Origin: Epiperipatus broadwayi
Taxonomy: Eukaryota; Onychophora; Udeonychophora; Euonychophora; Peripatidae
NCBI GenBank assembly: GCA_028023455.1
Contig: JAQFVV010006255.1
Span: forward strand, 1,672,001-1,736,000
DNA length: 64,000 nt
Direction: 5' to 3'
A program made the position numbers and the translations under genes. Positions 10,925-23,725 of this stretch are shown piece by piece. The notes beneath the pieces are model-generated. The model worked only from the letters and a program-made list of their open reading frames with translations. It was not told the origin of the DNA and made no database searches. Position 1 is the stretch's first letter. The number at the start of each line of letters is the position of its first letter.

Positions 10925-12422
10925 GGTTGTTTTACAATAGCGTGTTGAAACCGTCGGAGGGCGTTATTTCTATGCTAGCGCACAGAAATATGCTGTTTAG
11001 ATGGCTGCCTCCGCCACTATCGAATGTTCTATTTCTAACATGTAAGCCTAGAAATAGTCCGTTGATACGGGGAGGGTACCGGCTGACTGTGTATTATTTC
11101 TATGCTAATGCACAGAAACATGAACATTTAGCCAATCTTGCCGCAGAAGCTATCGTGTCAGCTTACAGCTCAGATTTGGGCTAAGCATTTCGGACTAGCG
11201 ATCATATTTCACTTTTGTTTACAGTATTGTCTGAAGGTGGCTGGAATTACGATTGTCAAAACTATTTTAATATTCATTAAGACCACCTCCCCCTTTATCT
11301 CGCATGTTTTAGGAAGGTCTACTAACAATTATCAGCAGAGTCTCATGCTTCCCTAGCCCCCATTTCCTGCTGAAAAAATGGGCCAAATGTAGTTAAAAGC
11401 ACGCTTCCCGTCAAATCACGCTCTAAGTCACGTTTTGTGCAACAACAACTGCGAGCTGATTAATCGAATAGCTGAAAAAATAGGACAACTTGTTTTGCCG
11501 AATGTCAAAGAAAGAACAAGGATTCTTCTCTGACTGCTGGAACCGGCGGTGGTTTATCAAACAAAACACCTTGAAGCTGCATGCCTGCTGTGTTTTTTTT
11601 TTTTTTTTGCCTGAAGAGCCCAAAAAGTTGCTTTTAATTGCCGTATAGATTGATGTTTTTTGAGGGGGAATTACCGTCAAAACTTGGTCAATCTTCGAGT
11701 TGTTGGCATTCCGTTCTGTTAGCAATTGCAAACACCCTTCTCCCCCCTCTCCCAAAGTTGGACTTTGGCTTGTAAATGTTACTGTTAAATGGACAATAGA
11801 TTTATTTATCAAAATAAAAACAAAACAAACCGAATAAAAAAAAGAAGAAGTAGTTGAATCGGCTGATTTTTTGGTTTGTTTGTCGTACAATACCGAACCG
11901 AAAATAGAAAAGGGTTTAATGAGAATTAAATCAAAACAAACAAAAAATCGGTTAACTACTTTTTAAAAATCATTGGTTTTAATCGATCCGTTTTTTTTTT
12001 TTTTTGGTTTTGGTTTTTTTTTGTTGTTTGGGGTAGCCAAAATAGATTTGATAGCCGCTGTACTTTTATTTTAAATGTGATAAACAACAACAAAAAAATA
12101 TGTAGATGGTAAAAAAAAAAAAAAACCTGTCCCCTTTGAAAATATAAATAATGAAAAAAAGAATCAAAAGCCAAAAAAATGTACTTTTTTTGTTTATGCA
12201 TTTGTTTATTTTTTTTTTTGTTTTGGTCGTGTTTAAACAAAAAATTTGATTTGATATTACTTTTATAAATGTGATAAACAAAAAAAAATAAAAAAACCAA
12301 AGCCAACAAAAAAAAAAGAAGAAAAGAAACCCGGCCCCGGCAACATTATATTTATCTTTGTTTACAAACCGAGCCCGCCCTCCGGCGGTTTCAACACGCT
12401 ATTGTAAAACAACCAAATAAAT
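10917..12422. mobile_element. 1.49-kb DNA transposon with 39-bp TIRs and perfect 8-bp target-site duplication
   Basis: The element runs 10925-12414. The left end reads GGTTGTTTTACAATAGCGTG and continues through TTGAAACCGTCGGAGGGCG. The right end is its reverse complement with one mismatch over 39 bp. AAATAAAT flanks both sides exactly (10917-10924, 12415-12422). The ends and the first 400 bp are far richer in G+C than the surroundings. Inside, a phrase TATTTCTATGCTARYGCACAGAAA occurs twice (near 10966 and 11096), and ATGTGATAAACAA occurs twice (near 12076 and 12269). The right half is packed with A and T homopolymers. The longest ORF, 155 codons on the minus strand (11423-11890), shows no transposase motif I recognise, so the element looks non-autonomous. 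An 8-bp duplication fits hAT, P or Merlin. The terminal GG and long TIR are not typical of hAT, and the superfamily is undecided. Confidence 0.9.
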
Positions 12423-14768
12423 TTAAAAAATTGTACTTAACTATGCTCATGTTTTCTAAACTCATATATAATAGCTATGATTAATTGAAAAAATTTAAAG
12501 TAAATTCAAGACTTTAAACTCATTTGAAACTATACCAAATTATTGAAGTTGAGATTTTCCAACTATTTATTTGAAAAGTTTCTGACTTATTATGCTTAAC
12601 TTATCATTACCATTCAATAAAATAAATAAAATTGTGAAATATTCTCCTATATCCACAGTTTAACTAATTCACTGTTTGAAAAAAATATTCCGTCACTGCC
12701 TACAATGTGTGTATTCCAAATGGCACTGCATATCAAACTTAGTTTCTCATTGATGTGCAATGAACAGAAGTTAATTCTGTAACACTCATTTGATGTCCAC
12801 AATATTTTATCATTTACTGTTTGAATCTAATGTATAACGTTTTAGTTTTAATTATTGTTCTTAGATGGCACTGTAATTTGAGTACAAAAGAGCTCTTGAT
12901 CCTTGTGTTAGAAAGCAGATTCTTATTTTATATTACATCAATAATGGAGTCATTTTTTTTTTTATTATAAAATATGTATATATTTTTAAATATATGTTAA
13001 TTTTATATTGTCTTTTTTTTAAGTGTATTTTTTATAAATATAATTTCACAAATTTACATAATTGGAGATATCAAATATTTTATATCAATTCTATTATTAT
13101 CGATTTTTTGTTTATAAAGATTTTTTGGTTTTTTTGTAAAGATATTTTCATTATTTTTAATGATATTAATTAAAATTTTGCTATAAAATAATTTCTTTTA
13201 TATTACAAATATTATTAATTGAAGTTCATATATATTATAATGGAATGCCCGATTGCCCTAATGATTGATAGCGACAAATGTAATAAAAAGCCCCAATTGG
13301 GATACCAAATGTAATAGAACATAGTAAATGTATAAATAGAAATGAAATCATTCCAATAATTGTGGGCTAACTGAAATGGACAATCTATTTCTACCATCAC
13401 ATATCTCAGGTTTTGATTAATTTTCGTTAAAGTATAAATATAACAAAATATAAATGAATCCAACCAATGAATATAAAATACAATGAACTAGGTTATGATG
13501 TTTAACTTTATTTGAACAAACTACTAATTTATAAAGTAATTGTTGACAAATTATCTATACTACAGAAAACATGTTACACATGAGTGAATGTGCTTTAGTC
13601 ATTAATTATATTGTTACTTCAGCTAGCCATGTATAAAATAAACCTGGATACTAAAGAGCATTGACTAAGACATGTTAAGTGGTTAATTCTCAGGGTTAAC
13701 TTAACTAACAATTTGATTATTTACTAAATATAGATTGGAAGCAAAGGGAATTTTGTTGGATCCAACCCATATTTACAAACAGAATTATATATGATTTAAT
13801 ATTCCAATTAATGATAGCATAAATGAATGAATAACCAAAACATGATATTACCATTTAGTTGATTGTGAATCTACCATATTAACTAATGACTCCTGCACTA
13901 AAAAGAGAACATAAAAATATTGATAAATTTTAAATGAAAACACAAAGTCATTTCTTATAAAACAAATGATATATGCTTTATTCTTAGATTGTGATTTGAT
14001 CTTTTTAAATAGTAATAAATATGTGTAAGAACAAATATAAAATCAGTTGGCTTTTCAAATTTTTAATTTTGTTAAACATAAGTCAAACATAAATATTTAT
14101 GAGCAATAAATATGAATTGAATTTTATGTTTGCATAAGAATCGTCCCTTAGTTTTATACATAAAACTGTAATAAAAAAATTATATAATATATATATATAA
14201 AGAAATTGGACAATGAGGGCATTCATATGCTAAATCAAAGGCTATCTACCAAAAGAGTTAAATAAAAAATAATAAAAAAAGAAATTTTAGTTTTTTAAAT
14301 TTTTTTTTTTTTGTTTGCAAAATTTCATAAAGGAATAGCTTTCTCATTAAAGTGGCTTGCATTTTCTAATTTAATGTTATTTTTCTTCTCCATTTCATCA
14401 ATAATTTGCATCATAAAAAAAATGAAGAATAATAATCTTATACTATTTTTTAAAAAAAAGGAAAGTGTAAATATATTAACTAAGTTTTTAGTTATTTCTA
14501 TTTGTCCATTTATAAGAAAAAGGGGCAGGGGAGTATTCTTTTATTTATTAATAAAAATGACAATATATACATATATTTTAAAAAACTATTGTAAAATTGT
14601 TAATTATTATTTTTGTTGTTGTTTTAATTAATGTTGTATTTATATGTTGTAGTATTTTCAGTAGCTAATATGAGTATTGAATGTCTTTAGAGCAAGTTAA
14701 CTTTATTTAAATATTCCAAATACATTCAACTGTTAGTAATAGTACACAGATTAGTATATGCAAAACGT
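12423..14768. other. AT-rich stretch, nothing firmly recognised
   Basis: ORFs at 13215-13463 (minus, 82 codons) and 14311-14631 (plus, 106 codons) have no recognisable motif, start context or neighbours, and are probably chance. Confidence 0.4.
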
Positions 14769-14769
14769 T

Positions 14770-14915
14770 TCAAGAGGTATTGTTCTCCTCTCTTCTTCAG
14801 GTGTTGCTGGTCTGACCAGTGACACTACTAGCATGGGAATCAAATCTGGACCCTTAGAATTTTTGAATATTGAATTTTAAGGTACACTCTAACCAACTGA
14901 GCCATCCTGTGTGTT
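14770..14915 (-). mobile_element. tRNA-derived SINE, degenerate
   Basis: On the minus strand the 5' part reads GGATGGCTCAGTTGGTTAGA (from 14908 downward), a good RNA polymerase III A box. About 45 nt later comes GGGTCCAGATTTGATTCCC, a good B box with T-loop. The tRNA-like head spans roughly 14831-14908, with a swollen AT-rich anticodon region. Downstream on the minus strand the body contains CACCTGAAGAAGAGAGGAGA and then CCTCTTGAAACG, before the sequence fades into AT-rich flank. No clear target-site duplication was found. It is not a functional tRNA because the arms no longer pair. Confidence 0.65.
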
Positions 14916-16453
14916 TTTTAAATAAAATTTTATCATGAAAATACATATATACTGTAGATAATGTGTCTGTTAAAAATGAATATTATAAATAGTTCTGTAC
15001 TTTTCATGAATTTTGATATCCATACTTCTTGAATTGTAAGGGAATATTGCATTTCCATTTCGTTATCATTTTTATCCTTAGTTATAAGAATATAAATTTG
15101 TTATGTCTCAAATTAAATAATTCAAATCATTATTAGAGGTAAAGTTTCACAATTATTATTCTGGACATCTGATTAATGCATGTTTTGTCTTCAGTGTATT
15201 TCTAGATATTATAATTATTTTCATATATAAACAAGGATAATGATCAAATAGGCAAGGAGAAAAAAATTGAAATGTTTCTTAGTCTATGAATAAACTATCT
15301 AACAAACATAATTGTAAATAGTAATATGTTTGGTATTTGGGTCTTCACATAGTCAAGTTCTAAAAGAAGACAAGCTACAATGTATTGATATTAAGTAAAG
15401 AACTCAATATAGCAAATTAAGATGTGATTATTGTCATTAGGTAATGATTACTGATTGAAAAATATTAAAATAATTGATTCTATGATTAGGATTTCAGCAA
15501 ATGGCAAATCTTGAGAGCTTGTCACCACTAGTTTGATCACTACTTTATTGGCCCTAAATATGATTTATTTCAATTAGAAACACAATTGTTGTACCACATT
15601 TAATAGATACATTGAATTTCCCCTTATTATTGTGATATTTTTGAATGTAATAATGGATTGCTCCAGTTCAGTTTCCCACCTTTTTAAACTGCAGTGTTCA
15701 GAATTTGAAAAAAAAACATATTATCAGACTGTAAACTGAATTACTTCATTTATATTAATTATTCTTTAAAAAAAATTTTTGCCTAAATATAAGCTATAGG
15801 AAAACCAGCAATAACTATCAGTTTTCATAAAAGAGAGAATATAATTATTAATCATATTATGAACCTTTCTTTGTTTCATAAAAATAGCTTTTTCACAAAA
15901 GCATCAAATGTGAATTTCCTAAATGACAATGGTCCATCTAAGAGGACACATTTAAGAGATCATTTGAAAATTTATTGAATTTAAGCAATGACATGAAAAA
16001 ACTATTAATGGAAGTTTAAGATTATCTATTAACTTAATATTACTGAGACATTGAATTTATGCTTTTGACTGAAGTTTTAACATAATAGATTTTAGTTTCA
16101 TATATTGATGATATTTTACTAACCACATAGACTACTAAATCTTTTGTGCTAATAGTTTAGGAATAATTGGTTTGTTAATTTTGATTTATTTTGTTATGTT
16201 TGCTATCCATTTTTACTTTTTAATTTATCAATGTTTAGATTGTAATATTCTTATATATTGCAATCTCTAATTTTAATTTTCTTTTATTTAAGTATTTGTG
16301 TGTGATTATTTTCAATCTTTTGCATTAGTCTTCATTTTATTTTATTCAGTAAATGCTTTTTCCACCTTATTTATTTCAATATTTCTAACTTTATTTACTC
16401 ATCTTTTCCACACACATATATAATAAAAAATATTTGTTTTCTTATTTTTGCAG
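14916..16453. other. AT-rich stretch, nothing recognised
   Basis: No ORF or repeat stands out. The last 25 bases (TTTGTTTTCTTATTTTTGCAG, within 16433-16453) form a strong splice acceptor. Confidence 0.4.
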
Positions 16454-16473
16454 TATTTCGAAAGAAAAAATGA
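16454..16473 (+). other. possible last coding exon: VFRKKK then stop (speculative)
   Basis: It directly follows a textbook acceptor (TTATTTTTGCAG). Taking the single base left over from 9410, the frame reads Val-Phe-Arg-Lys-Lys-Lys and stops at TGA (16471-16473). The 3' region has AATAAA at 16518-16523 and a TTGTTGTTGTT stretch at about 16549, the spacing expected for cleavage and polyadenylation. The protein ending would be very basic. Whether further exons lie in the 7-9 kb gaps cannot be told from the sequence alone. Confidence 0.3.
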
Positions 16474-16517
16474 TTTTTTTTATATGGTAGAAGGAAGAAG
16501 CAAAAAGCGATTATTGA

Positions 16518-16523
16518 AATAAA
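16518..16523 (+). promoter_or_regulatory. possible polyadenylation signal AATAAA
   Basis: AATAAA lies 45 nt after the candidate stop codon and is followed, 25-40 nt later, by a GT/T-rich stretch. AATAAA is common in AT-rich DNA, so its value depends on the exon model. Confidence 0.3.
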
Positions 16524-17247
16524 TTTGTTTTACATAAGTAACTTATTTGTTGTTGTTGTTTTTTTTTTAACTTAATTATGTACACACTTTTGTTTTAAAT
16601 CTGTACATGCAATGTTGTCATATAATTTTGCCATACAATATTTTATTTTATTAATTTATGGAATACTATTTGAAATATTAAAGAGAATGAAAATAAGTTT
16701 TTATTTTGTATGAAGTATTATTTATCTTCATAAATCAAAATAGTTTTTAACTTTTCTTATAACACTATAATTCAATAATCAACACATACATTGTGTATAC
16801 TAAGAAAAGCTTATTTATTGGTTAGTTTTCGACTAACTTGTAGTCATAATCCTGTTTTTGTTTTAGCTAGTTTATAGTTTATGCATATAGATATATATTA
16901 TGGTAAAGTTTGATATCAATAATATTTTATATTTGAATTTCAACTAGCGATATGCAACTGGTTTTATTTCATATATATATATATATACTCACTTAATTGA
17001 ATTATACATAACTTGAAATAATAGACATCTAGTTTGTATACAATTTGATTTAATATCATCAAATCAATTTTCGTTCACAAATGAACCTTCTCAAGAGGCC
17101 ATTTTTAAAATGAATTGTGACAAAAACATTCTACAGCTTTATGCACTCTCTAGCAGTCATCACTAGAAATAAGCCCGCGAAAAAATAAAAAATATTATTT
17201 TTATAAATTTATACATATGTATATATCTATTATACATTTTCTTATTT

Positions 17248-17563
17248 AACTTTTTCTATCTTATAACTACTATCTATTGTCAAACAAACAACTCCCCTCT
17301 TATACTATCAATACATATACATTTATATATATTATAGCTTCTTATTTTCTAATATTGACAATTTATGTCCCAATTTTATCAAACCATTGACCATATAAAC
17401 TTTTTTCTACCTTTTAATTACTATTTATCAACCAACAAACAATTCCTGCCTTATACTATCAATACATATGTACATACCTATACATTCATATATATTACAG
17501 CTTCTAATTATCTATCAGTGACCATTTTTCTCCCAATTTTAACAAACTGTTGACTATATTAAT
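17248..17563 (+). repeat. two-copy tandem repeat, unit about 150-160 bp
   Basis: Unit 1 begins CTTTTTCTATCTTATAACTA near 17250. Unit 2 begins ACTTTTTTCTACCTTTTAAT near 17399. Both then carry AACAAACAA, CTTATACTATCAATACATAT, ATATATTA(T/C)AGCTTCT, CCCAATTTTA and a closing TTGACTATAT-like phrase. A 62-codon ORF across unit 2 is a by-product. Confidence 0.8.
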
Positions 17564-20500
17564 GCATTTATCTATGTATTATTCGACTGATTAAGTGTTT
17601 ATAAGTTTTTGACAACATTTTGGTCATAAGTGATTGGAAAATGACTATAAAAAATGATATATATATATATGAGTGTTTACATTATTGATGCAGAACATTT
17701 TATTGGGATCTCTGAAAATATATTAATATTGGTTTAATATTTTGCTGTTAGTTTTATTTTTTAAAAAAGATGTTCCTAACATGGGTAGAATGATTTTTAT
17801 AATATAAAAATTGAATAAAATCGTTTAATTTTTTTTTGTAATTCATTTTTAAAAAAATACTAATAAGTCAAGTAGATGGTAACTTTAGAACTTGATTTTA
17901 ACTATATACAAAAGAAAAAGCATCTATTAAACACAACTATTAAGTTAATTAATGTTGCTGATACTAATTGGGATAAGTCAGACATATTTGGCCAATCTTT
18001 AACAATTACTAATCAACATTGTTTGAAACAAATTACAAATTGAAAAACTATAACAAAATCTTTCACCTGGATAGATAATGTGATTATATAAATATAAGTT
18101 GGCAAACAAATAATATAGCAAATCATAATTACTTATTATTATAATCTATAATTTGAGAAATATAACTAAAATCATATGGCTGCACAAATAAAGTGATTTT
18201 ATTATTATAGTAATGAATCCAGAAAATAAAATAAAAACACATTTGAACTGAAGAAATTTTGACACAGTGAATTTCTAATAGGTAAATTTTAATGATATTT
18301 TTTTAAAAAATCTAAATTTGAAGATGCTAGCAATTTCTGAAATATTATTTAAAGAAAAATATAAACATTAAAAGGAAATCGTTTATACATTTAAAAATTG
18401 TAACTAAAAATAAATGCAGTAGTTTATCAGCATAAATTTATTTGGAATAGATTTAACTATAAAAGACCTAGTACAGTGTGAGCAGTACTAATTTATGTTA
18501 GTGCATTTTTATAAAAAAAAAAATGAATTAGTAAGAAGGAAGTACTTATATAGATCATACAAATTTTGCATACAAGAGTGATGATGATATGTATTTAATA
18601 CATTATACTTATATATTTAACACTTTAAATATTCTAAATTATGCATTTAAATTGTTGTTAACAAGGTTTCAAAACTACAGAAATCTCAGACTTGTTAATT
18701 AAAAATGTCAACTGATTAAAAATTTTTAGAAATGAATTCTTGATTGATTTAAAAATTCATTTCTTTTGGCCTAAGTGTTTGAGACATTTCTCTCTATATA
18801 TATAGAAAAGTAAAAGACTATTGCTCTTTTACTGATAAAATTGTCCTATGCTATTCTTAGAGGACCTTCCAATTATCTATAACAACAGTGTTGCCAAGAT
18901 TTAATCTTTAAACATGCAAATATACATATAGGAAATTTAGCGCTAAATGTATGCTGTAATGAGTAAATATTCAATTTTTATTTTAATAACAACTGTCCAA
19001 TATAATTATTATCTTGTAAATCAATATACAAGTTTTGTTAAATAAGTATACTTTTTCTTGTTCATATAAAAGTAATATTCACATCATAATAATCTTTTGT
19101 GTATTTTGAATTGTAATAAAAATTCATACACCACAGATTACTTAATTTAATCTTATTCTAAAATGTTAATGTCCAAATTTCAATGAAGCCTATATGATAA
19201 GTAAAAGATGAATGTTTTAATTTATTTTTGCCATGATGTTTTATTAAATATTTAATTATTGGTTTAATACTAAGAAAAAAATTTTTTTTCATTTAGTTGC
19301 ACAAAAGGTAAATTAACTTTATTAATAAATGTGTAGCACAGAAAATGTTCAAGATAGTAGAATAATTTCACACTGATTTTGTTTGTAATATTTTAGTGCT
19401 AACATAGTAACAATGTTAAATGTGATTTGAAACTAAATTTTCTAGTACAGCCTTTAAATTAATTATTTTATAATTATAGAAACAATATTTTAGTAATTAC
19501 TATTTTATGTTATTCAATGTCACTCAAACCACATTAATAAACACATGCATTAATATAAGTCAAGTATTATAATTTTAAATAAATATAACGTTTATCAATT
19601 GTCTTTGATCAGTTATTTGACACCAGTTTATAATGTTTATTTTTAAACATGACTTAGTTTGAAATTCCTTCATAGCTTTTGTTGGATAGTTAGCTATGTA
19701 GCAGTGAGGGTATTAATCTCCATTTTAGAAAGTAATATATATATATAGATGTATATACAAACCAATCCTGTTAATATGTCTTCATTAGTTTTAATAGATG
19801 AGTCCTGATGGTTTTGAGCATTATTAAGAAGATAATATTCTTGAAACAAAATAACTATTTTAATGATGAAGTAATTTTAATGATTTTCAAAATTTAATTT
19901 TTTTCTATGTGAACAATATTAATATGTCCTTCCTAGAAATCCAGGGTAATTATACAATGACAAAGTATATTTTATGTACCCTGTCTTCGTTCTTATATGT
20001 ATTTAAGATAAATAAGTTAAAAAACCTTAAAATTTTAACAATTAAAATTATTCTTTAGTTTAAGTTGATTAGATACTAAATATTATTGATGATTTATCAA
20101 GTAAAATACTATTTTAATTTATCAAGTAAAATACTATTTTAATTGAGTTTTCATGCCTATTTTCTATTTTGATTAGGGAAATTTTCTTTTTAAAAATAAA
20201 GCTTAACTAAATTTATTTAAAATGTTAGCACAACACATACTAAATTATATACATTTCTTCTCACATTCATATAATTGTGTATGTGTGTTATAGAAAAGAA
20301 GATTATTAATAAATAAAGATATAAAAATTGTATTAATGTAAATAAAGCATTAATTGAAATAAAAGATAATTTCAATAATTAAATCCAATTATAAATACCA
20401 AATCAATTTTATAACTTTTTTTCATAGTATTGATCTAATGAACACATACATCTATGTAAGCTTGAAGCATATAACTTTACTATTTAATTCTTTTTTATAT

Positions 20501-21200
20501 ATAATTTAAATGTATCTCAAATTTATAATGGTTAAAAACAATAATATTTACTGTTAATACTAATAAATGATTACAGGTCATATATAAAAAATATATTGAT
20601 GATAATAAATCAAAAAGTAGCTGATGACATAAATGAAAAAACTGTAAGATACTTTTTAATTTATTTCTTATATTAGTTCCTTATCTTTGCTTTAGGATCA
20701 TTAATTCACTATTATACTTCAGAACTATCCATTGAAAGGATAAGAAATCAAATGGATTCTAGAGTAGTATTATATCCACTTTACCAGACTAGTTTCTAGC
20801 TATTAGCCTTTATCAGTTATGATATATTGTTGGTCTATACTGTCGTAACTAAATAGTGAAAAGTGGTTACCATTAACATAAAACAGGTTATTCAAATAAC
20901 TATTTTAAATAAAGGAGATTTATAATTGCTACATGCTACTCTTAATATATCATCAAGGTGAAAGTTTGTATATGTTTTTCACAAATTTCATTTGTTAATA
21001 GGATGATTAGCAAAGACACAATGATGTGAATAACAGCAACATTTGGCACATTTGTACAGTCTTGTATTTTTCAGACACTATTTTCCAAAATTTACTGTAC
21101 CCTTTTCCGTTATTTAAAAATGACTTCCAAATTCGTGTCATTTTTGAGATTAAATTTGTCAAAAAACTTTGTAATAATCATATTCCAATGCAGAATTAAG
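17564..21200. other. AT-rich stretch with one short tandem duplication
   Basis: At about 20093-20142 a 24-25-bp unit (TTATCAAGTAAAATACTATT plus TTAAT) occurs twice in tandem. (TA)n tracts occur near 17660 and 19735. Nothing else is supported. The far end may include the C-terminal remains of the hAT transposase described next. Confidence 0.45.
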
Positions 21201-21569
21201 TTACAATTTCTAAGTGCCAAGAATTCTATACAAGCAACAAATAATTCTAAATATTTTTTAAATCCTAAAATATCTTAAATTCCTTGTTTAAGACAGCTAA
21301 ATAATTTGAAATTTGTATAGTTTTCTTGAAATGTCAATATTCATTCGTTTAGCTTTTGTTATGGTTGGAAAATTATACAGTATTTTTTTTTTATCTCCTC
21401 ATAGTAGATGCTTAGACATGTCTATCATATTTAAAATTCTCTGTAAACTATTGTTTTGTTGTAAAAATAAAATAATTTATTGCCATAAAGAAAAAATGAT
21501 TCGGAACTTTTTCTCTGCTTAGTGATTGCACCAAGGTATGTAAAAAAAAAAAATTCACACAAGTATTGT

Positions 21570-22500
21570 TCATTTCTTGCAAAAGATTTGAATTTTCTGT
21601 GTTTCAATTCTTGTGCTCAAATATAATTCACTATACTTATGATAATTTTCATCACAACAGCATTTAGTTTGACCATAGAGATAAATGCTGCAAGTTTTTT
21701 TTTTTTTTTGGGGGGGGGGGGTGATAAGAGATTTGTTAAATTGTGTTTTATTTTTGACAGGAAAATATTCTATTTCAGATCTGGTCATTGAAGGACATCC
21801 ATTAGTGCACTCACAAAACAATTTTTTAATATTATTCTCCAGAAAAATACTAATATCAAGATAATCTGTGCCTCTTGTTTGATCTTTGATAGGAAGAAAT
21901 TTCAAAAAAATCTTCATGAATTATACGCAGGATTTAACAAAAATGGGACTTTGTGATATTGATAAATTGTCAATACTAGAATCAAAAGCCAAAACAAAAT
22001 ATTTACAATTTTTCAAATCTGTGATGTGATCACAAATATGATTTTCAATATGTTTGTCTAATGCAGGTAGAATCCGAGATCTGCATTTTTATAATTTGTG
22101 ATATTTGATTTTTATTGCTAAATTTATTAAATAATACATTGGAAGCATTGGTGAAACAGTCCATCACAATCTCTGCATTAATAAATTGTTTTATGTTTAC
22201 CAAGTATGTAATAAACTTCATATGATACTCTTGTCACTATTGCATCTTGTGATATCATCACTAACATAACATTTTATTATTCCCATAAATTCTTGAAGAA
22301 AGTTAACTTATTAAAGACTTGTGAGAAAAAATGTCATTAAATGATTTGTGTTTCATTGGTATAATGACAAATATCATTTTTTTAATATAACACAGTAAAT
22401 CAAGTTGCTGAACAAAGTTTATTTTGTATTACAAAATATTCTTCCCAATTGTCTTGAAATATTCTATTTTCGTTGGATGTTTTTCATTTGTATTTTAAAG
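21570..22500 (-). pseudogene. decayed hAT-family transposase (ZBED5/GTF2IRD2-like type)
   Basis: Read on the minus strand from 22500 to 21570, the fragments appear in family order but in changing frames. First comes a BED-finger-like start around FQDNWEEYFVIQNKLC (about 22460-22410). Then VSYEVYYILGKHK and EIVMDCFTNASN (about 22230-22130), and QISDSTCIRQT (about 22085-22050). Next is FLKFLPIKDQTRGTDYLDIS, followed by ECTNGCPSMT, which matches the conserved TDGxPxMxG block (21911-21790). Last is a VMKIISIVNYI segment matching the NyIRsr region (about 21655-21620). At least five stops or frameshifts separate them, and a T15/G11 homopolymer (about 21695-21721) has been inserted or expanded in the middle. 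The enzyme would cut and paste hAT elements in the nucleus; this copy is dead. An end resembling a hAT terminus lies at 22787-22815. Confidence 0.7.
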
Positions 22501-22786
22501 ATACTCCTACCATTGTGGGTAATTAACTTAGTTTGACATAAAACAATACATTTCAAAACAGAGAAATTTTCTGTGTTCTTTCCTGCGTAATTGGCCCTTA
22601 AAATTATAAGAAATGATATACTGTCATGTATCTGCATAATTACAACACATGACTACAGGTTCAATCGAAGTGCAGGTGGGGCATGTAGGTGCCACCTATG
22701 TCTATTTGACCATCAACTGATTTTTCCCACAAATACTCAAGATTTTAAAAAGATTAATGATTGTGTGTTTCAGACTGCACATAGAA

Positions 22787-22815
22787 GCTTGCAGGCCACA
22801 GGTTGAGAATGGCGA
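22787..22815 (-). repeat. probable right terminus of the hAT element
   Basis: Reading inward on the minus strand, TCGCCATTCTCAACCTGTGG is close to the CAGTGGTTCTCAACCTGTGG form that opens many hAT elements. It sits just beyond the N-terminal end of the decayed transposase, where a terminal repeat is expected. The opposite terminus and the target-site duplication were not found. Confidence 0.5.
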
Positions 22816-23629
22816 CTTTAGATAGATACTGCTTATTATTCTAAATTACTCTTTACAAACTTCCACTGACTTTTTTAAAAATGTTTCCATAACTTCCTTA
22901 ATGTATGTTAAATAGGTTTGGAAAATTGATTAGATTGAAGTATTTAATCTTTTCTCTTAACTTTTTTCACTCTTTACAGTGTATATGTTATACTTTTCAG
23001 TTCTCAAGAATATGTTTAATTCGTCTCTGATTTTTTAATAAACATATTTTTCCAACAATTTTAAACATTTATTCTTTTATTATTATTTTTTTAATCTTAA
23101 GATTATTTTATTCTTAAATTACTAAAGTTTTTGCACTATATAAAGCCTGACTTCAGACAAAATACAATTGTCTTTTGACTAGAATATTCCATTTCCAAGA
23201 CTTTTTGAGTCAATAAAAAATTTACACACAATTATAAATATCTACATTTATACAAAGATTGCAGGGAAATGAGAAAGTCCTTCAAAAATAATCCTAACTA
23301 ACTTATGAATTGGTAGAAATATTGAAAATATAACACAGTTTTCTAGTGTCAAAGTTTTTAGTTTTAGGATTTGTTAATAGAATTAATGTATAGAATACTA
23401 GAATCATGAATAAATTTAAAAAGTTGAAGAATTTTTTATTAGAAACAAAAATGTTAAATATTATGTAAGGATGCAATACAGAAAGCATACCAATAGCTCA
23501 AACAAGCTCTTAATTAATAAGTGTGATATTTTTGTAACTACAAGCTTATAAAAGTAATGTCACGTTATATAGGACTTGCTTTATTAATTATTATTATATA
23601 AGGATTTTGTCAAATGAGATGGATAGATT

Positions 23630-23725
23630 GTGAAAATTTGTTTGAATTTTCTGACTCTGTTCTTGTGCTCAGATAAAGTTCACTATATCTATGACAGTTT
23701 TCATCACAACAATATGTTGTTACAA
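23630..23725 (-). pseudogene. second hAT transposase fragment
   Basis: About 80 bp closely resemble 21590-21675: TTGAATTTTCTG, TTCTTGTGCTCA, TTCACTATA and TTTTCATCACAACA recur in the same order. On the minus strand this is again the segment ending in an I(V)NYI/F-like phrase. It is either a fragment of another hAT copy or a local duplication of the one at 21.6-22.5 kb. Confidence 0.55.

Noticed and set aside
22591-22806. 71-codon plus-strand ORF
   Set aside because: It is antisense to the start of the hAT element, whose minus-strand content explains the region.
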